The notes beneath the pieces are model-generated. The model was given only the letters and a program-made list of their open reading frames with translations. It was not told the origin of the DNA and did not search any database. Source: Kitasatospora albolonga (GTDB taxonomy: Bacteria > Actinomycetota > Actinomycetes > Streptomycetales > Streptomycetaceae). Taken from it: a stretch of 64,000 bases of DNA. Where the stretch lies: NCBI GenBank assembly GCA_002082585.1, contig CP020563.1:7000001-7064000 (forward strand), given 5' to 3'. Position 1 is the first letter of the stretch, and every line of letters begins with the position of its first letter. Below are positions 27,147 to 36,614 of the stretch, piece by piece. Made by a program: the position numbers and the translations under genes.

Positions 27147-30100
27147 GTGGGGATGGCAGCTGAATTCAAGGCCCTCGAATTAACCGGCTTCCAGCGCGAC
27201 ATCTGGGCGGCCGAGGCGCGAACACCGGGGAACTGCCAATTCAACGTACTGGTCCACGAACGGCTGGAGGGTGCCGTCGACCGGGAGCTGCTCGGCGCCT
27301 GTCTGGCCCGTGCGGTGCGCGCGCACGACGCCTTCCGGCTGCGGTTCGGCGAGGACGGCGACGGCGTTCCCCGGGTCCGGCGCATCCCCGAGGCGCCGGA
27401 CGCCCCGCCGCTGTCCTGGGATCACCTCGACCTCTCCGGTGAGCCCGACCCCTCCGGCGCGGTACGGGCCCGGTGCGAGCAGGAGCTGAGCCGGCCGCTG
27501 GATCTGCGGAACGGGCCGTTGTTCCGGGCCGCCGTGCTCACCGAAGGGCCGGACGCCGTCCACCTCGTCCTGACCGCGCACCACATCGTGACCGATGCCT
27601 GGGCGCTGAACGCACTGACCTTGCGGATACTTTCCGACTACCGCATCCGCGCGTCCCGAAATGCCCTTCCGGCCTCCGGGGAAAAGGACGCCGATCCGGC
27701 CGACCGGGACGATTCACCTTCGTACTGGGATTCCATCCGGGAATTCGGATACCGGGCCGACGATGCCGACCGCGATACCGGCCGTGAGAACGACCGCGCG
27801 TTCTACCGGAATTATCTGGCGGGTACCGAGCCCGCTCTCTTCACCCGGTCCGGCGCCACGCGGCCCGGACGCGGGCGGCACTCCTTCGCCGTCGGCGAGG
27901 AGCTGGTCGGGCGCATCCTCGACGCCGGGGCGTCCCCCTTCCCGTACCTGCTCTCGGCGCTCGCCGTATGCCTCGCACGCGTCCACCAGGCGGACGAGGT
28001 CGTCATCGGCGTGCCCTTCCTGAACCGGCGGACCGAGGACGAGCGCGCGACCGTCGGCCAGTTCGCCAACAACCTGCCCCTGCGGATCGCGGTGGCGGAG
28101 GATCTGCCCCTGGTCGACCTCGCCGACCACGTACGCAAGCGGATCGACGAGCTGAGGGAGCACGAGCGGCTGCCCTTCGGCGACATCCTCCGCGAGGCGC
28201 CCACGCAGGAGGCCCACGGCCGTCGGCTGTTCGATGTCACCGCCTCCTACCTGCGGTTTCCCCGACCGCCGGAGATCCCGGGCGTGCACCGGACCACCAC
28301 GATCATGGCCCCGGTCCACGCCACCGACGCGCTCTCCCTCATGATCCAGGCGTTCGAGGACGAGCCGGGGCTGCGCGTCGACCTGGACTACGCCGACGAC
28401 GTGTTCGACGGGCACCTCACGGCCGAGGCGCTGGCCGGGCACATCGGTGAACTCCTCCGCCACGGACTGGACTTACGGGAGCTGCCGGTCTCGGCGCTGC
28501 CCATGCTGACCGAGGACGAGTACGAGGACGTCGTACGCCGCCGTCAGGGCGCCCCCGTGCCCTACCCCCGGGAGAAGACACTGCACCAGCTCTTCACCGA
28601 GCAGGCGGCGCGCACCCCCGGACTGACCGCCGTGGTCGACGGCTCCTCGGGCGCCACGCTGACCTTCGCCGAGCTCGACCGGCTCTCCAACCAGGTGGCG
28701 CGGGCGCTGCGCGAGCGGGGCGCCGGACCCGGCGAACGGGTCGCGATCCTCGCGGAGCGCGGCCCGGAGCTGCTGCCCGGGCTCCTCGGCATCCTCAAGG
28801 CGGGCGCCGCCTACGTACCCGTCGATCCCGGCTACCCGCCCGCGCGCATCCGGCTGCTCCTGGAGGACTGCGGGGCGAAGCTGGTCCTGCGCGGCGCGCA
28901 GGAGGTCCCGGAGCTGCCCACCGGAGCCCCGGTGCTCCGGATCTCCGAGCTGACCCAGGGCTCCGACCGGCCGCTCGGCCCCACCGCGTACGCGGACGAC
29001 CTCGCCTACACCATCTACACCTCCGGTTCGACCGGCCGCCCCAAGGGCGTGATGGTCGAGCACCATGCGGTGGGGAACCGGCTGATGTGGATGCAGCGCC
29101 GCTATCCCATAGGCCCGGGCGACACACTTCTTCAGAAGACGCCCATCTCGTTCGACGTCTCGGTGTGGGAACTGCTGTGGTGGGCCGTCCAGGGCGCCCG
29201 GGTGGTGCTGCTGCCGCCGGGCGCGGAGAAGGACCCGGCGCAGATCGCGCGCACGGTACGCGAGCACCGGGTGAGCGTGATCCACTTCGTGCCCTCGATG
29301 CTCGGCCCGTTCCTCGACCTGCTGGAGGACGACCCGGAGAAGGCCGAGGGAGTCCGCTCGCTGCGCTCTGTTTTTTGCAGCGGTGAAGCTCTGCCGCCGG
29401 AGCGGGCCACGCAGTTCAACCGGGTCTTCGGTGGCGGTGACGCGCCCCGCCTGGTCAACCTCTACGGCCCCACCGAAGCCGCGGTCGACGTGACCTATTT
29501 CGACTGCCCGCCCGCCTCCGAAGGGCCCGTCACCCGGGTGCCCATCGGGCGCCCCGTGGAGAACACCACGCTCTACGTGCTCGACCGGCACGGCCGCCCC
29601 CAGCCCGTCGGCGTCCCCGGCGAACTGCACATCGGCGGTGTCCAGGTCGCCCGCGGCTATCTGAACCGGCCTGAACTCACCGCCGAACGCTTCGTCAAGG
29701 ACCCCTTCGCCCCCGGCGGCCGCCTCTACCGGACCGGGGACCTGGCCCGGCTGCTGAACGACGGCACCGTCGAATACCTCGGCCGGAACGACGACCAGGT
29801 GAAGATCCGCGGCAACCGGGTCGAACTGGGCGAGGTGCAGAACGCCCTCGTCGCCCTGGACGCCATCCGGGACGCCGTGGTCGTCGACCACCTGCCCGGC
29901 GGCGGCCGGGGGCCGGTCCTCGTCGCGTACTGCACGGCCGACCGCGAACTCGACCCGGCCCGGCTGCGCTCGGCCCTCGGCGAGGCGCTGCCCGCCTATA
30001 TGATCCCGGCGCACTTCGAACGCCTCGACGCCCTTCCCCTCACACCCAACGGCAAGGTCGACCGCGCGGCGCTGCCCGCCCCGGACACCGGCGCGTCCGA

Positions 30101-33100
30101 CGACCCGGACAGCGGGCCGCGCACCACCCGGGAGGCCGTGCTCGCCGGTATCTGGGCGCAGGTGCTCGGCGTCGACCGGGTCGGCGTCCACACCGACTAC
30201 TTCGTGATCGGGGGCGACTCGATCAGCATGCTCCGGGTGCGGGCGCTCGCGGAGAAGGCGGGCCTCCGGTTCTCGACCGACGACTTCGTCCGCAACCCGA
30301 CCGTGGCGGCCCTCGCCGAGTGCGCCGAGGCCACGGCCGACACCGACACCGACACCGACACCGGCACCGGCACCGGGCCCGGCGCTACGGACGGCTCCGC
30401 GGCCCCGGCCCCCTTCGCCCTGGTCACCTCGGTGGACCGCGCCCGTCTGGAGACGTACGAGGACGCCTACCCGCTCACCCGCCTCCAGCTCGGCCTGCTC
30501 TTCCACAGCCGTGAGAAGCAGGACTCCGCGACGTACAAGGACGTCTTCCGCTACAGCCTGGCCATGCCGTGGCGGGAGCCGGAGTTCCGGGCGGCCTTCG
30601 ACCGGCTCGTCCGGCGCCATCCGGTGCTGCGGTCCTCCTTCGCCCTCGGCGGCCACACCGAGCCGCTCCAGATCGTCCAGCCGTCCGTCGAGGGCGGGCT
30701 GAGCGTCGAGGATCTGCGGGACGCCACGGCGGGGGAGGCCGAGGCCGCCATCGAGGAGCACATCGCGAGCCGACGCCGGTACGACTACCGGTTCGACCGC
30801 GCGCCGCTCCACCACTTCCGGGCCTTCGTCCTGCCCGGCACCGTCGAACTGGTCCTCAGCTTCCACCACGCCATCCTCGACGGCGGCAGCGTCGCCAACC
30901 TCGTCTCCGAACTCCTCCGGGACTACGGCCATCTGCTCCGGATGGACCTGGAGCCGGTGCCGGACACCGCGCCGCCCCCGGCCGCGCTGCACGTCGCCCA
31001 GGAGCGCGCCGCCATCGACGCCAAGGAGGGCCGCGCCTACTGGCAGAACCTGCTCTCCGGCGCGCCCCAGCTCCACCTGGAGAGCTTCCGCCCCCATGAG
31101 GCGCCGGGGAGCGACGAGCGGGTGGAGTGCGACCTGCACCTGCCCGCCGAGCTCGTCGGTGCCGTACGCGCCACCGCCCGCGACCGGCGGGTCCCGGTGA
31201 AGTCGGTCCTGTTCGCCGCGCACGTCCTGCTGCTGCGTGCCCTGTCCGGCGAGCGGGACGTGACCACCGGTCTCGTGGCCCACACCAGGCCGGACACCGA
31301 GGGCGCGGAGCGCACCTGCGGACTCTTCCTCAACACCCTGCCCGTCCGGGTGGACGCGGAGCAGGCCACCTGGTTCGACGTGGTGGGGCACGTCCTGGAC
31401 CGGGAGCGGGAGGCCCATCCGTACCGGCGCGTGCCCCTGGCGGTCATCCAGGAGGACCTGGGCCGCTCCACCCTGGTCGACACCCTGTTCAACTACATCC
31501 ACTTCCGCCAGCTCGGCGAGGTCTTCCGGACCCCCGGCATCACCAGCCGCGGCTTCGCGGTCCGGGAGGAGACGAACTTCTCCCTCGTCGTCAACGCCAT
31601 GGTCGACCCGGTGGACGAGGGCATCCGGCTCCGGCTCGACTTCTCCGGACAGTCCTTCACCCCGGCGCAGGCGCGGCTCTACACCGACACGTACGTACGG
31701 ATTCTCCGCCGCCTCGCCGAAGACCCCGACGGCGCGGTCGAGTTCGGCTTCCTCGCACCGGCCTCGCCGCCCGTGCGGACCGGGCGCCCGCCGGTCAACG
31801 TGGTCCGCGCCTTCGAGGACCGCGCACGCCGGACGCCCGAGGCGCAGGCGGTGGTCGCCGACGGGCTGACGTGGAGCTACGCGGAGCTGGACCGGCTCGC
31901 CACGCGGATCGCCACGGGGCTGCTGGACTCGGGGGTGCGCCCCGGCGAACGCGTCGGCATCGCCATGGGCCGTACGCCCGCGACCGTCGCCGCCATCCTG
32001 GGCACCGCGAAGGCCGGGTGCTCGGCCATGCCGCTGGACACCGCCTATCCGGTGGACCGGCTGCGGGCCATGATCGAACAGGGCCGCCCCGCCCGCGTCG
32101 TCGTCGACGAGGAGCACCAGGACCTCCTGGAGCCCACGGTCCCCCTTCTCCCGTACGGGGCACTGGCGGCGACCGACCGCACCGCCGACCTCCCGGAGAT
32201 CTCCGAGGACGACGAGGTGTACCTCCTGTTCACCTCGGGCTCGACGGGCCGGCCGAAGGGGGTGTCGGCACCGCACCGCTCCCTGTCCAACCTGGTGGCC
32301 TGGCAGAACGGGATCGCCAGCACCGCCGAGGGCGCCCGTACGGTGCAGTACGCGCCGCTCAGCTTCGACGTCTCCTTCCAGGAGCTGTACGCCACCCTGT
32401 GCGGCGGCGGCACGCTGGTCGTCGTCACGGAGGAGCTGCGGCGGGACATGCCCGGCCTGCTGCGGCTGCTGGACCGGGAGCGCGTCGAGCGCATGCACCT
32501 GCCCTATGTCGCCCTCCAGCAACTGGCGGAGGCATCGGTCACCCTCGGCCTGGTGCCCCGGAGCCTGCGCGTGCTGTGCTCCTCGGGCGAGCAGTTCCGG
32601 ACCACGGACGAGATCCGCCGCTTCTGCGCCTCCCTCGGCGACGCCGTGATCGACAACCACTACGGCCCCACCGAGACCCACGCCGCCGCCTTCCACGAGA
32701 TGACCGGCGAGCCCGGCGCGTTCCCCGCGCTGCCCCCGGTGGGGCAGCCCATCCACGGCGCCCGGCTGCTGGTCCTGGACGCCCGGACGCGCCCGGTCCC
32801 GACCGGGGCCCGGGGCGAGATATACATCGGCGGAGCCGGTCTGGCCGACGGCTACGCGGGCCGCCCCGACCTGACCCAGGAACGGTTCGTACCCGCCCCG
32901 GACGGCGACGGGCTGCTCTACCGCACCGGCGACGTCGGCATGGTCCTGCCCGACGGGAACGTGGTCTGCCTCGGCCGCGCCGACCGGCAGGTCAAGATCC
33001 GCGGCTACCGGGTCGAACCGGCGGAGATCGAACTGGTTGCCGCCGGGGCCCCGGTGGGCGGCCCCGACGTGATCACCGACATCGCCGTCACCGCCCGGCG

Positions 33101-34436
33101 CGACGCGGCGGGCGACACCTCCCTCATCGCCTTCCTGGTCGGCGACGCCGAGCGCGCGGACCTGGACGGCCTGCGGCGCCACCTGCGCGCGAAGCTGCCG
33201 GACTACATGGTGCCCGCCCACTTCGTCTGGCTGCCCGCCATCCCGCTCACCCCCAACGGCAAGCGCGACGAGGCCGCGCTGCGGCGGATACAGCCGGAGC
33301 GCGCGGAGCCAGCCGGGCGCGTCGCCCCCCGGGACACCCACGAACGGGTCCTGGCCGAGATGCTGGCCGATCTGCTCCACGTACCCGAAGTGGGGGCGCA
33401 CGACAACCTGTTCGACCTCGGCGCCACCTCGATCACGGCGATGCGCCTGGTCGTCCTCCTGGAGGAGCGGTTCGGCACCGCGATCCCGCTGTCGGACTTC
33501 ATCGTCGCGCCGACCGTGGCCGAACTGGCCGGGCGGCTCCGCTCGGCGGGCACCACGGCCACCGGGTTCGACCCGCTGGTCGCGATCCGGCCCGAGGGCA
33601 CCCGGCCGCCGCTGTTCTTCGCGCACCCCATGGGCGGCAATGTGCTCTGCTACGTACCCTTCGCCAAGCGTCTCCCGCCGGACCAGCCCTTCTACACCTT
33701 CCAGGCGGCCGGGGCTGACGTCGGCACCGAGCCGGTGCGCGGCCTCGAACAGCTCGCCGCCGACTACATCGAGGCGATGCGCCGCGTCCGGCCGACCGGG
33801 CCCTACCACCTCGGCGGCTGGTCCTTCGGCGGGTTCGTCGCCTTCGAGATGGCCCGTCAGCTCCACGCCGCCGGGGAGCGCGTCGGCTCGCTGATCCTGC
33901 TGGACACGACGGCGCTCAACCCGGGACGACGGCCGTGGACCGACGACGAGGCCCTGCTCGGCTGGTTCTTCTGGGAACTGCTCTGGCTCCAGCACGGCAG
34001 CGCCACGGCCGGTGACCTCCTGCCGCCCGGTCTGGACACGCTGGAGGAGAAGTTCGCGTTCATGACCCGGCTGGCCATCGACGAGGGCGTCCTGCCAGCG
34101 GGCAGCGGCGACGCCGTCGTCCGCCGCCTGTTCCGGGTGTACGAGGCCAACTGGCGCTCGGCCTTCGACTACCGGCCCGGTGTCGTGGACTACGACGTCC
34201 TGCTCGTCCGGGCCCGCGATCCGCTGCCGGGCGTCCTGCTGGAGATGCACACCGCGATCGACAGCATGCACGCCGACGAGACCAACGGCTGGCGGGAGCG
34301 CACCCGCGGCCGCCTCTCGGTGGTCGACGCCGAGGGCGACCACCTCACGATCATGGAGGAACCGCGCGTGTCCGACATCGTCGGCACGGTGCTCAGGGCC
34401 ATGGACATCCGGACGAGCGAGAGCGGGCAGAGCTGA
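27147..34436 (+). CDS. Two-module NRPS: C-A(Ser)-T-C-A(Pro-like)-T-TE
   Basis: 2429 residues from GTG 27147 (GGAG nine bases upstream; ATG 27153 is also possible). Domains: C1 about 10-450 with HHIVTDAW (second His and Asp present, final Gly replaced by Ala); A1 475-980; T1 990-1060 with GGDSIS, Ser1025; a Thr-Asp/Gly linker 1065-1077; C2 1105-1540 with HHAILDG; A2 1553-2045; T2 2060-2130 with LGATSI, Ser2095; TE 2150-2420 with GWSFGG, Ser2226, and His2399. By alignment to GrsA the A1 pocket is DVWHFSLVDK, the EntF serine code. The A2 pocket is DVQHCSHAAK, sharing D-V-Q, H and K with proline codes. C1 at the N-terminus implies that an acyl group caps Ser. TTA codons at 12 and 443 imply bldA control. 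With the next gene it resembles pyrrolizidine NRPSs. Confidence 0.93.
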   Translation: MGMAAEFKALELTGFQRDIWAAEARTPGNCQFNVLVHERLEGAVDRELLGACLARAVRAHDAFRLRFGEDGDGVPRVRRIPEAPDAPPLSWDHLDLSGEPDPSGAVRARCEQELSRPLDLRNGPLFRAAVLTEGPDAVHLVLTAHHIVTDAWALNALTLRILSDYRIRASRNALPASGEKDADPADRDDSPSYWDSIREFGYRADDADRDTGRENDRAFYRNYLAGTEPALFTRSGATRPGRGRHSFAVGEELVGRILDAGASPFPYLLSALAVCLARVHQADEVVIGVPFLNRRTEDERATVGQFANNLPLRIAVAEDLPLVDLADHVRKRIDELREHERLPFGDILREAPTQEAHGRRLFDVTASYLRFPRPPEIPGVHRTTTIMAPVHATDALSLMIQAFEDEPGLRVDLDYADDVFDGHLTAEALAGHIGELLRHGLDLRELPVSALPMLTEDEYEDVVRRRQGAPVPYPREKTLHQLFTEQAARTPGLTAVVDGSSGATLTFAELDRLSNQVARALRERGAGPGERVAILAERGPELLPGLLGILKAGAAYVPVDPGYPPARIRLLLEDCGAKLVLRGAQEVPELPTGAPVLRISELTQGSDRPLGPTAYADDLAYTIYTSGSTGRPKGVMVEHHAVGNRLMWMQRRYPIGPGDTLLQKTPISFDVSVWELLWWAVQGARVVLLPPGAEKDPAQIARTVREHRVSVIHFVPSMLGPFLDLLEDDPEKAEGVRSLRSVFCSGEALPPERATQFNRVFGGGDAPRLVNLYGPTEAAVDVTYFDCPPASEGPVTRVPIGRPVENTTLYVLDRHGRPQPVGVPGELHIGGVQVARGYLNRPELTAERFVKDPFAPGGRLYRTGDLARLLNDGTVEYLGRNDDQVKIRGNRVELGEVQNALVALDAIRDAVVVDHLPGGGRGPVLVAYCTADRELDPARLRSALGEALPAYMIPAHFERLDALPLTPNGKVDRAALPAPDTGASDDPDSGPRTTREAVLAGIWAQVLGVDRVGVHTDYFVIGGDSISMLRVRALAEKAGLRFSTDDFVRNPTVAALAECAEATADTDTDTDTGTGTGPGATDGSAAPAPFALVTSVDRARLETYEDAYPLTRLQLGLLFHSREKQDSATYKDVFRYSLAMPWREPEFRAAFDRLVRRHPVLRSSFALGGHTEPLQIVQPSVEGGLSVEDLRDATAGEAEAAIEEHIASRRRYDYRFDRAPLHHFRAFVLPGTVELVLSFHHAILDGGSVANLVSELLRDYGHLLRMDLEPVPDTAPPPAALHVAQERAAIDAKEGRAYWQNLLSGAPQLHLESFRPHEAPGSDERVECDLHLPAELVGAVRATARDRRVPVKSVLFAAHVLLLRALSGERDVTTGLVAHTRPDTEGAERTCGLFLNTLPVRVDAEQATWFDVVGHVLDREREAHPYRRVPLAVIQEDLGRSTLVDTLFNYIHFRQLGEVFRTPGITSRGFAVREETNFSLVVNAMVDPVDEGIRLRLDFSGQSFTPAQARLYTDTYVRILRRLAEDPDGAVEFGFLAPASPPVRTGRPPVNVVRAFEDRARRTPEAQAVVADGLTWSYAELDRLATRIATGLLDSGVRPGERVGIAMGRTPATVAAILGTAKAGCSAMPLDTAYPVDRLRAMIEQGRPARVVVDEEHQDLLEPTVPLLPYGALAATDRTADLPEISEDDEVYLLFTSGSTGRPKGVSAPHRSLSNLVAWQNGIASTAEGARTVQYAPLSFDVSFQELYATLCGGGTLVVVTEELRRDMPGLLRLLDRERVERMHLPYVALQQLAEASVTLGLVPRSLRVLCSSGEQFRTTDEIRRFCASLGDAVIDNHYGPTETHAAAFHEMTGEPGAFPALPPVGQPIHGARLLVLDARTRPVPTGARGEIYIGGAGLADGYAGRPDLTQERFVPAPDGDGLLYRTGDVGMVLPDGNVVCLGRADRQVKIRGYRVEPAEIELVAAGAPVGGPDVITDIAVTARRDAAGDTSLIAFLVGDAERADLDGLRRHLRAKLPDYMVPAHFVWLPAIPLTPNGKRDEAALRRIQPERAEPAGRVAPRDTHERVLAEMLADLLHVPEVGAHDNLFDLGATSITAMRLVVLLEERFGTAIPLSDFIVAPTVAELAGRLRSAGTTATGFDPLVAIRPEGTRPPLFFAHPMGGNVLCYVPFAKRLPPDQPFYTFQAAGADVGTEPVRGLEQLAADYIEAMRRVRPTGPYHLGGWSFGGFVAFEMARQLHAAGERVGSLILLDTTALNPGRRPWTDDEALLGWFFWELLWLQHGSATAGDLLPPGLDTLEEKFAFMTRLAIDEGVLPAGSGDAVVRRLFRVYEANWRSAFDYRPGVVDYDVLLVRARDPLPGVLLEMHTAIDSMHADETNGWRERTRGRLSVVDAEGDHLTIMEEPRVSDIVGTVLRAMDIRTSESGQS
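27180..27182 (+). promoter_or_regulatory. TTA codon at residue 12 of the NRPS
   Basis: In-frame TTA leucine codon near the 5' end of the NRPS gene, where bldA dependence has the strongest effect. A second TTA is at 28473-28475 (residue 443). Confidence 0.8.
30339..30377 (+). repeat. GACACC/GGCACC hexamer repeat in the T1-C2 linker
   Basis: A run of GACACC and GGCACC hexamers encodes Asp-Thr and Gly-Thr pairs between the first carrier domain and the second condensation domain. Length variation here would change only the linker. Confidence 0.75.
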
Positions 34437-34437
34437 C

Positions 34438-35679
34438 ATGGGAAAGACACGAAGCGCCATCGTCGTCGGCGCGGGCATCGGCGGACTGACCACGGCCATC
34501 GCGCTGCGGCGCACCGGCTTCGACGTGGAGGTGTTCGAACGGGCCCCGGAGCTGCGGGCCGCCGGATTCGGCCTCTCCGTGATGAGCAACGCCACCGCCG
34601 CGCTCGCCACCCTGGACATCGACCTCGGCCTGGAGAAGCGCGGCCGGGTGATGGAGACGTACCACGTCAAGGACCGCAAGGGCAGGCTGATCCGGGAGTT
34701 CCCCTTCCCCGAGATCACCCGGCGCATCGGCGTCCCGTGCGTGTGCATCAGCCGGGCCGATCTGCTCGCCGCGCTTCTCGATCAGATCGGGGACGTACCC
34801 ATCAGGCTGAACGCCGCCGCCGAAGGGTTCGAGGTGGCGGGCGACCGGGCCCGGGTGCTGCTCGCCGACGGCTCATCGGCCGAAGCCGATCTCCTGGTCG
34901 GCGCCGACGGGTTCAACTCGGCCGTCCGGCGGCAGCTCGCCGGGCCGGACGAACCCGCCCACGACAGCGGCTACATCGCTTGGCTCGGCATCACCGAATA
35001 CCGCCACCCCCGGTTCGCCCCCGGCTCCGTGGTCCATCTGTGGGGCGACGGGATGCGGTTCGGCCTGGTCGACATCGGCGGGGGCCGCCTCTACTGGTGG
35101 GGCACGAAGAACATGCCGTACGAGCGGTCCAGCACCTGGGACGGGGGCAAGGCGGGGGTGCTCGACGCCTACTCCGGCTGGCCGGACGAGGTCCGGGAGG
35201 CGATCCGGGTCACCCCGCCCGCCGACCTGCTCACCCTGAACACCCGGGACCGCTCGTTCCTCCGGCCCTGGGGCACGGGCCCGGTGACCCTCCTCGGGGA
35301 CGCCGCCCACCCGATGCTCACCAGCCTCGGCCAGGGCTCGGCCATGGCCATGGAGGACGCCGCCGTCCTCGCCCGGCACCTGCGCCACGCCCCGGACGTG
35401 CCACGGGGGCTGCGCGGCTACGAGGCGGCCCGGTACGACCGCACCCGGACGATGGTGGAGGCCACCCGCTCCATCAGCGAGTTCGAACAGTCGCAGGGGC
35501 CCGTACGCCGCCGGGTCCGCGACGCCTACTTCCGGTGGATGCCCCACCGGAAGCTGGTCGGCAAGCTCGAACCCGCGCTGACCTTTCCGGGCGACGGCAT
35601 CCTTCCCGGGACGTACGGGAGCGAGACCTACGGGAGTGGCACCTACGGGAGCGGGACCTACGAGAGGACGGACCGATGA
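34438..35679 (+). CDS. Class A FAD-dependent monooxygenase, candidate ring-contracting oxygenase
   Basis: 413 residues, starting one base after the NRPS stop codon. GAGIGG at residues 11-16 is the N-terminal dinucleotide motif, LLVGADGFNSAVR the DG motif, and LLGDAAHPMLTSLGQG the FAD ribityl GD motif. This is the p-hydroxybenzoate hydroxylase/zeaxanthin epoxidase fold. In legonmycin and pyrrolizixenamide pathways an FAD monooxygenase encoded beside the NRPS performs a Baeyer-Villiger-type oxidation that contracts the bicyclic NRPS product to a pyrrolizidine. That role is inferred here from gene order. The C-terminus carries four tandem TYGSG-like pentapeptides from a 15-bp DNA repeat. The stop overlaps the next start as ATGA. 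Confidence 0.88.
   Translation: MGKTRSAIVVGAGIGGLTTAIALRRTGFDVEVFERAPELRAAGFGLSVMSNATAALATLDIDLGLEKRGRVMETYHVKDRKGRLIREFPFPEITRRIGVPCVCISRADLLAALLDQIGDVPIRLNAAAEGFEVAGDRARVLLADGSSAEADLLVGADGFNSAVRRQLAGPDEPAHDSGYIAWLGITEYRHPRFAPGSVVHLWGDGMRFGLVDIGGGRLYWWGTKNMPYERSSTWDGGKAGVLDAYSGWPDEVREAIRVTPPADLLTLNTRDRSFLRPWGTGPVTLLGDAAHPMLTSLGQGSAMAMEDAAVLARHLRHAPDVPRGLRGYEAARYDRTRTMVEATRSISEFEQSQGPVRRRVRDAYFRWMPHRKLVGKLEPALTFPGDGILPGTYGSETYGSGTYGSGTYERTDR
35611..35670 (+). repeat. Four 15-bp tandem repeats at the monooxygenase C-terminus
   Basis: Units begin at 35611, 35626, 35641 and 35656 with consensus ACCTACGGGAGCGGG and encode TYGSE, TYGSG, TYGSG and TYERT. They lie beyond the folded domain, just before the overlapping stop/start. 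Confidence 0.8.
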
Positions 35680-36605
35680 ACGCCACCGCACCGCACGGAC
35701 CGCGCGGCAGGCGCCTGCCGCCCCACGGAGCGGTCGTCGTCACGGGCGCCTCGTCGGGGCTGGGCCGCGAATGCGCCCTGGAGCTGGAGAGCCGCGGATT
35801 CCAGGTGCTCGCGGGGGTCCGGCGCGAGGAGGACGGGGAGAAACTGCTCACCGAGGCGCGGTACGGCAGGCTCCACCACACCCTCATCGACATCACCGAC
35901 GAGGCGTCGGTACGGGCCTCCGCCGAACTCGTCGCCGACCGGTACGGCGGGCTGCGCGGCCTGGTGAACAACGCCGGGATCTGTGTCCCCGGCCCGCTGG
36001 AGTGCATCGACGGCGACCAGCTCCGCCACCAGCTCGACGTCAACCTGGTCGGGCACCTGTCGATGATCCGCGCGCACCTGCCGCTGCTGCGCCGGTCGAA
36101 CGGACGGATCGTCAACGTCACCTCCGGCCTCGGCAAGACCGCCGTGCCGTTCCTCGGCGCCTACTCCGTCGCCCAGTTCGCCAAGGAGGCGCTGAGCGAC
36201 GCCCTGCGGCGCGAGCTGGCGCCCAGCGGTGTCCGCGTCTCGATCGTGGCACCGGGCGCCATCCTCACACCGATCTGGAGCAAGGTCTCCCAGGCGGGCG
36301 AACGCGCGCTGGGCGACGCCCCGCCTGCGGTCGCCGACCTCTACCGGTCCGCCCTCCAGGCGTTCCTGGAAGGCAACGCCCAACTGGCGATGGCGAGCCG
36401 GACCACCCCCGAGGACTTCGCCCGGACGGTCCTCCGCGCCCTGACCGACGTACGCCCCCGGGCGCGCTACTGGGCCGGTGCGGACGCCCGCCGGGCGGCC
36501 CTCCTGGCGCGGCTCCTTCCCGACCCGCTGCTGGACCGCCGGTTCCGGGGGATCACCGCCTTGGTGGGCGCGCCCGGCCCGGTGGGGAAGACCCCGGTTC
36601 CGTAG
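35676..36605 (+). CDS. Short-chain dehydrogenase with altered YxxxK motif
   Basis: 309 residues, classical SDR fold extended at the C-terminus. The cofactor motif is TGASSGLG (residues 23-30), then NNAG (98-101). Catalytic Ser150 lies in VNVTSGLG. The Tyr is Tyr163 in AYSVAQFAK, but the position four residues later, normally Lys, is Gln167, so the essential lysine is missing. It may be redox-poor, use another residue (Lys170 is three residues further), or act in a non-redox role. The ATG overlaps the preceding stop. It could dehydrogenate or reduce an alcohol/ketone on the bicyclic product if active. Confidence 0.85.
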   Translation: MNATAPHGPRGRRLPPHGAVVVTGASSGLGRECALELESRGFQVLAGVRREEDGEKLLTEARYGRLHHTLIDITDEASVRASAELVADRYGGLRGLVNNAGICVPGPLECIDGDQLRHQLDVNLVGHLSMIRAHLPLLRRSNGRIVNVTSGLGKTAVPFLGAYSVAQFAKEALSDALRRELAPSGVRVSIVAPGAILTPIWSKVSQAGERALGDAPPAVADLYRSALQAFLEGNAQLAMASRTTPEDFARTVLRALTDVRPRARYWAGADARRAALLARLLPDPLLDRRFRGITALVGAPGPVGKTPVP

Positions 36606-36614
36606 GGGAGCGCC

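Noticed and set aside
28473..34748. A 2091-codon open frame antisense to the NRPS
   Set aside because: High-GC codon bias keeps the antisense frame open; its product is Gly/Arg/Val-rich low complexity with no domain, while the sense strand has a perfect NRPS.
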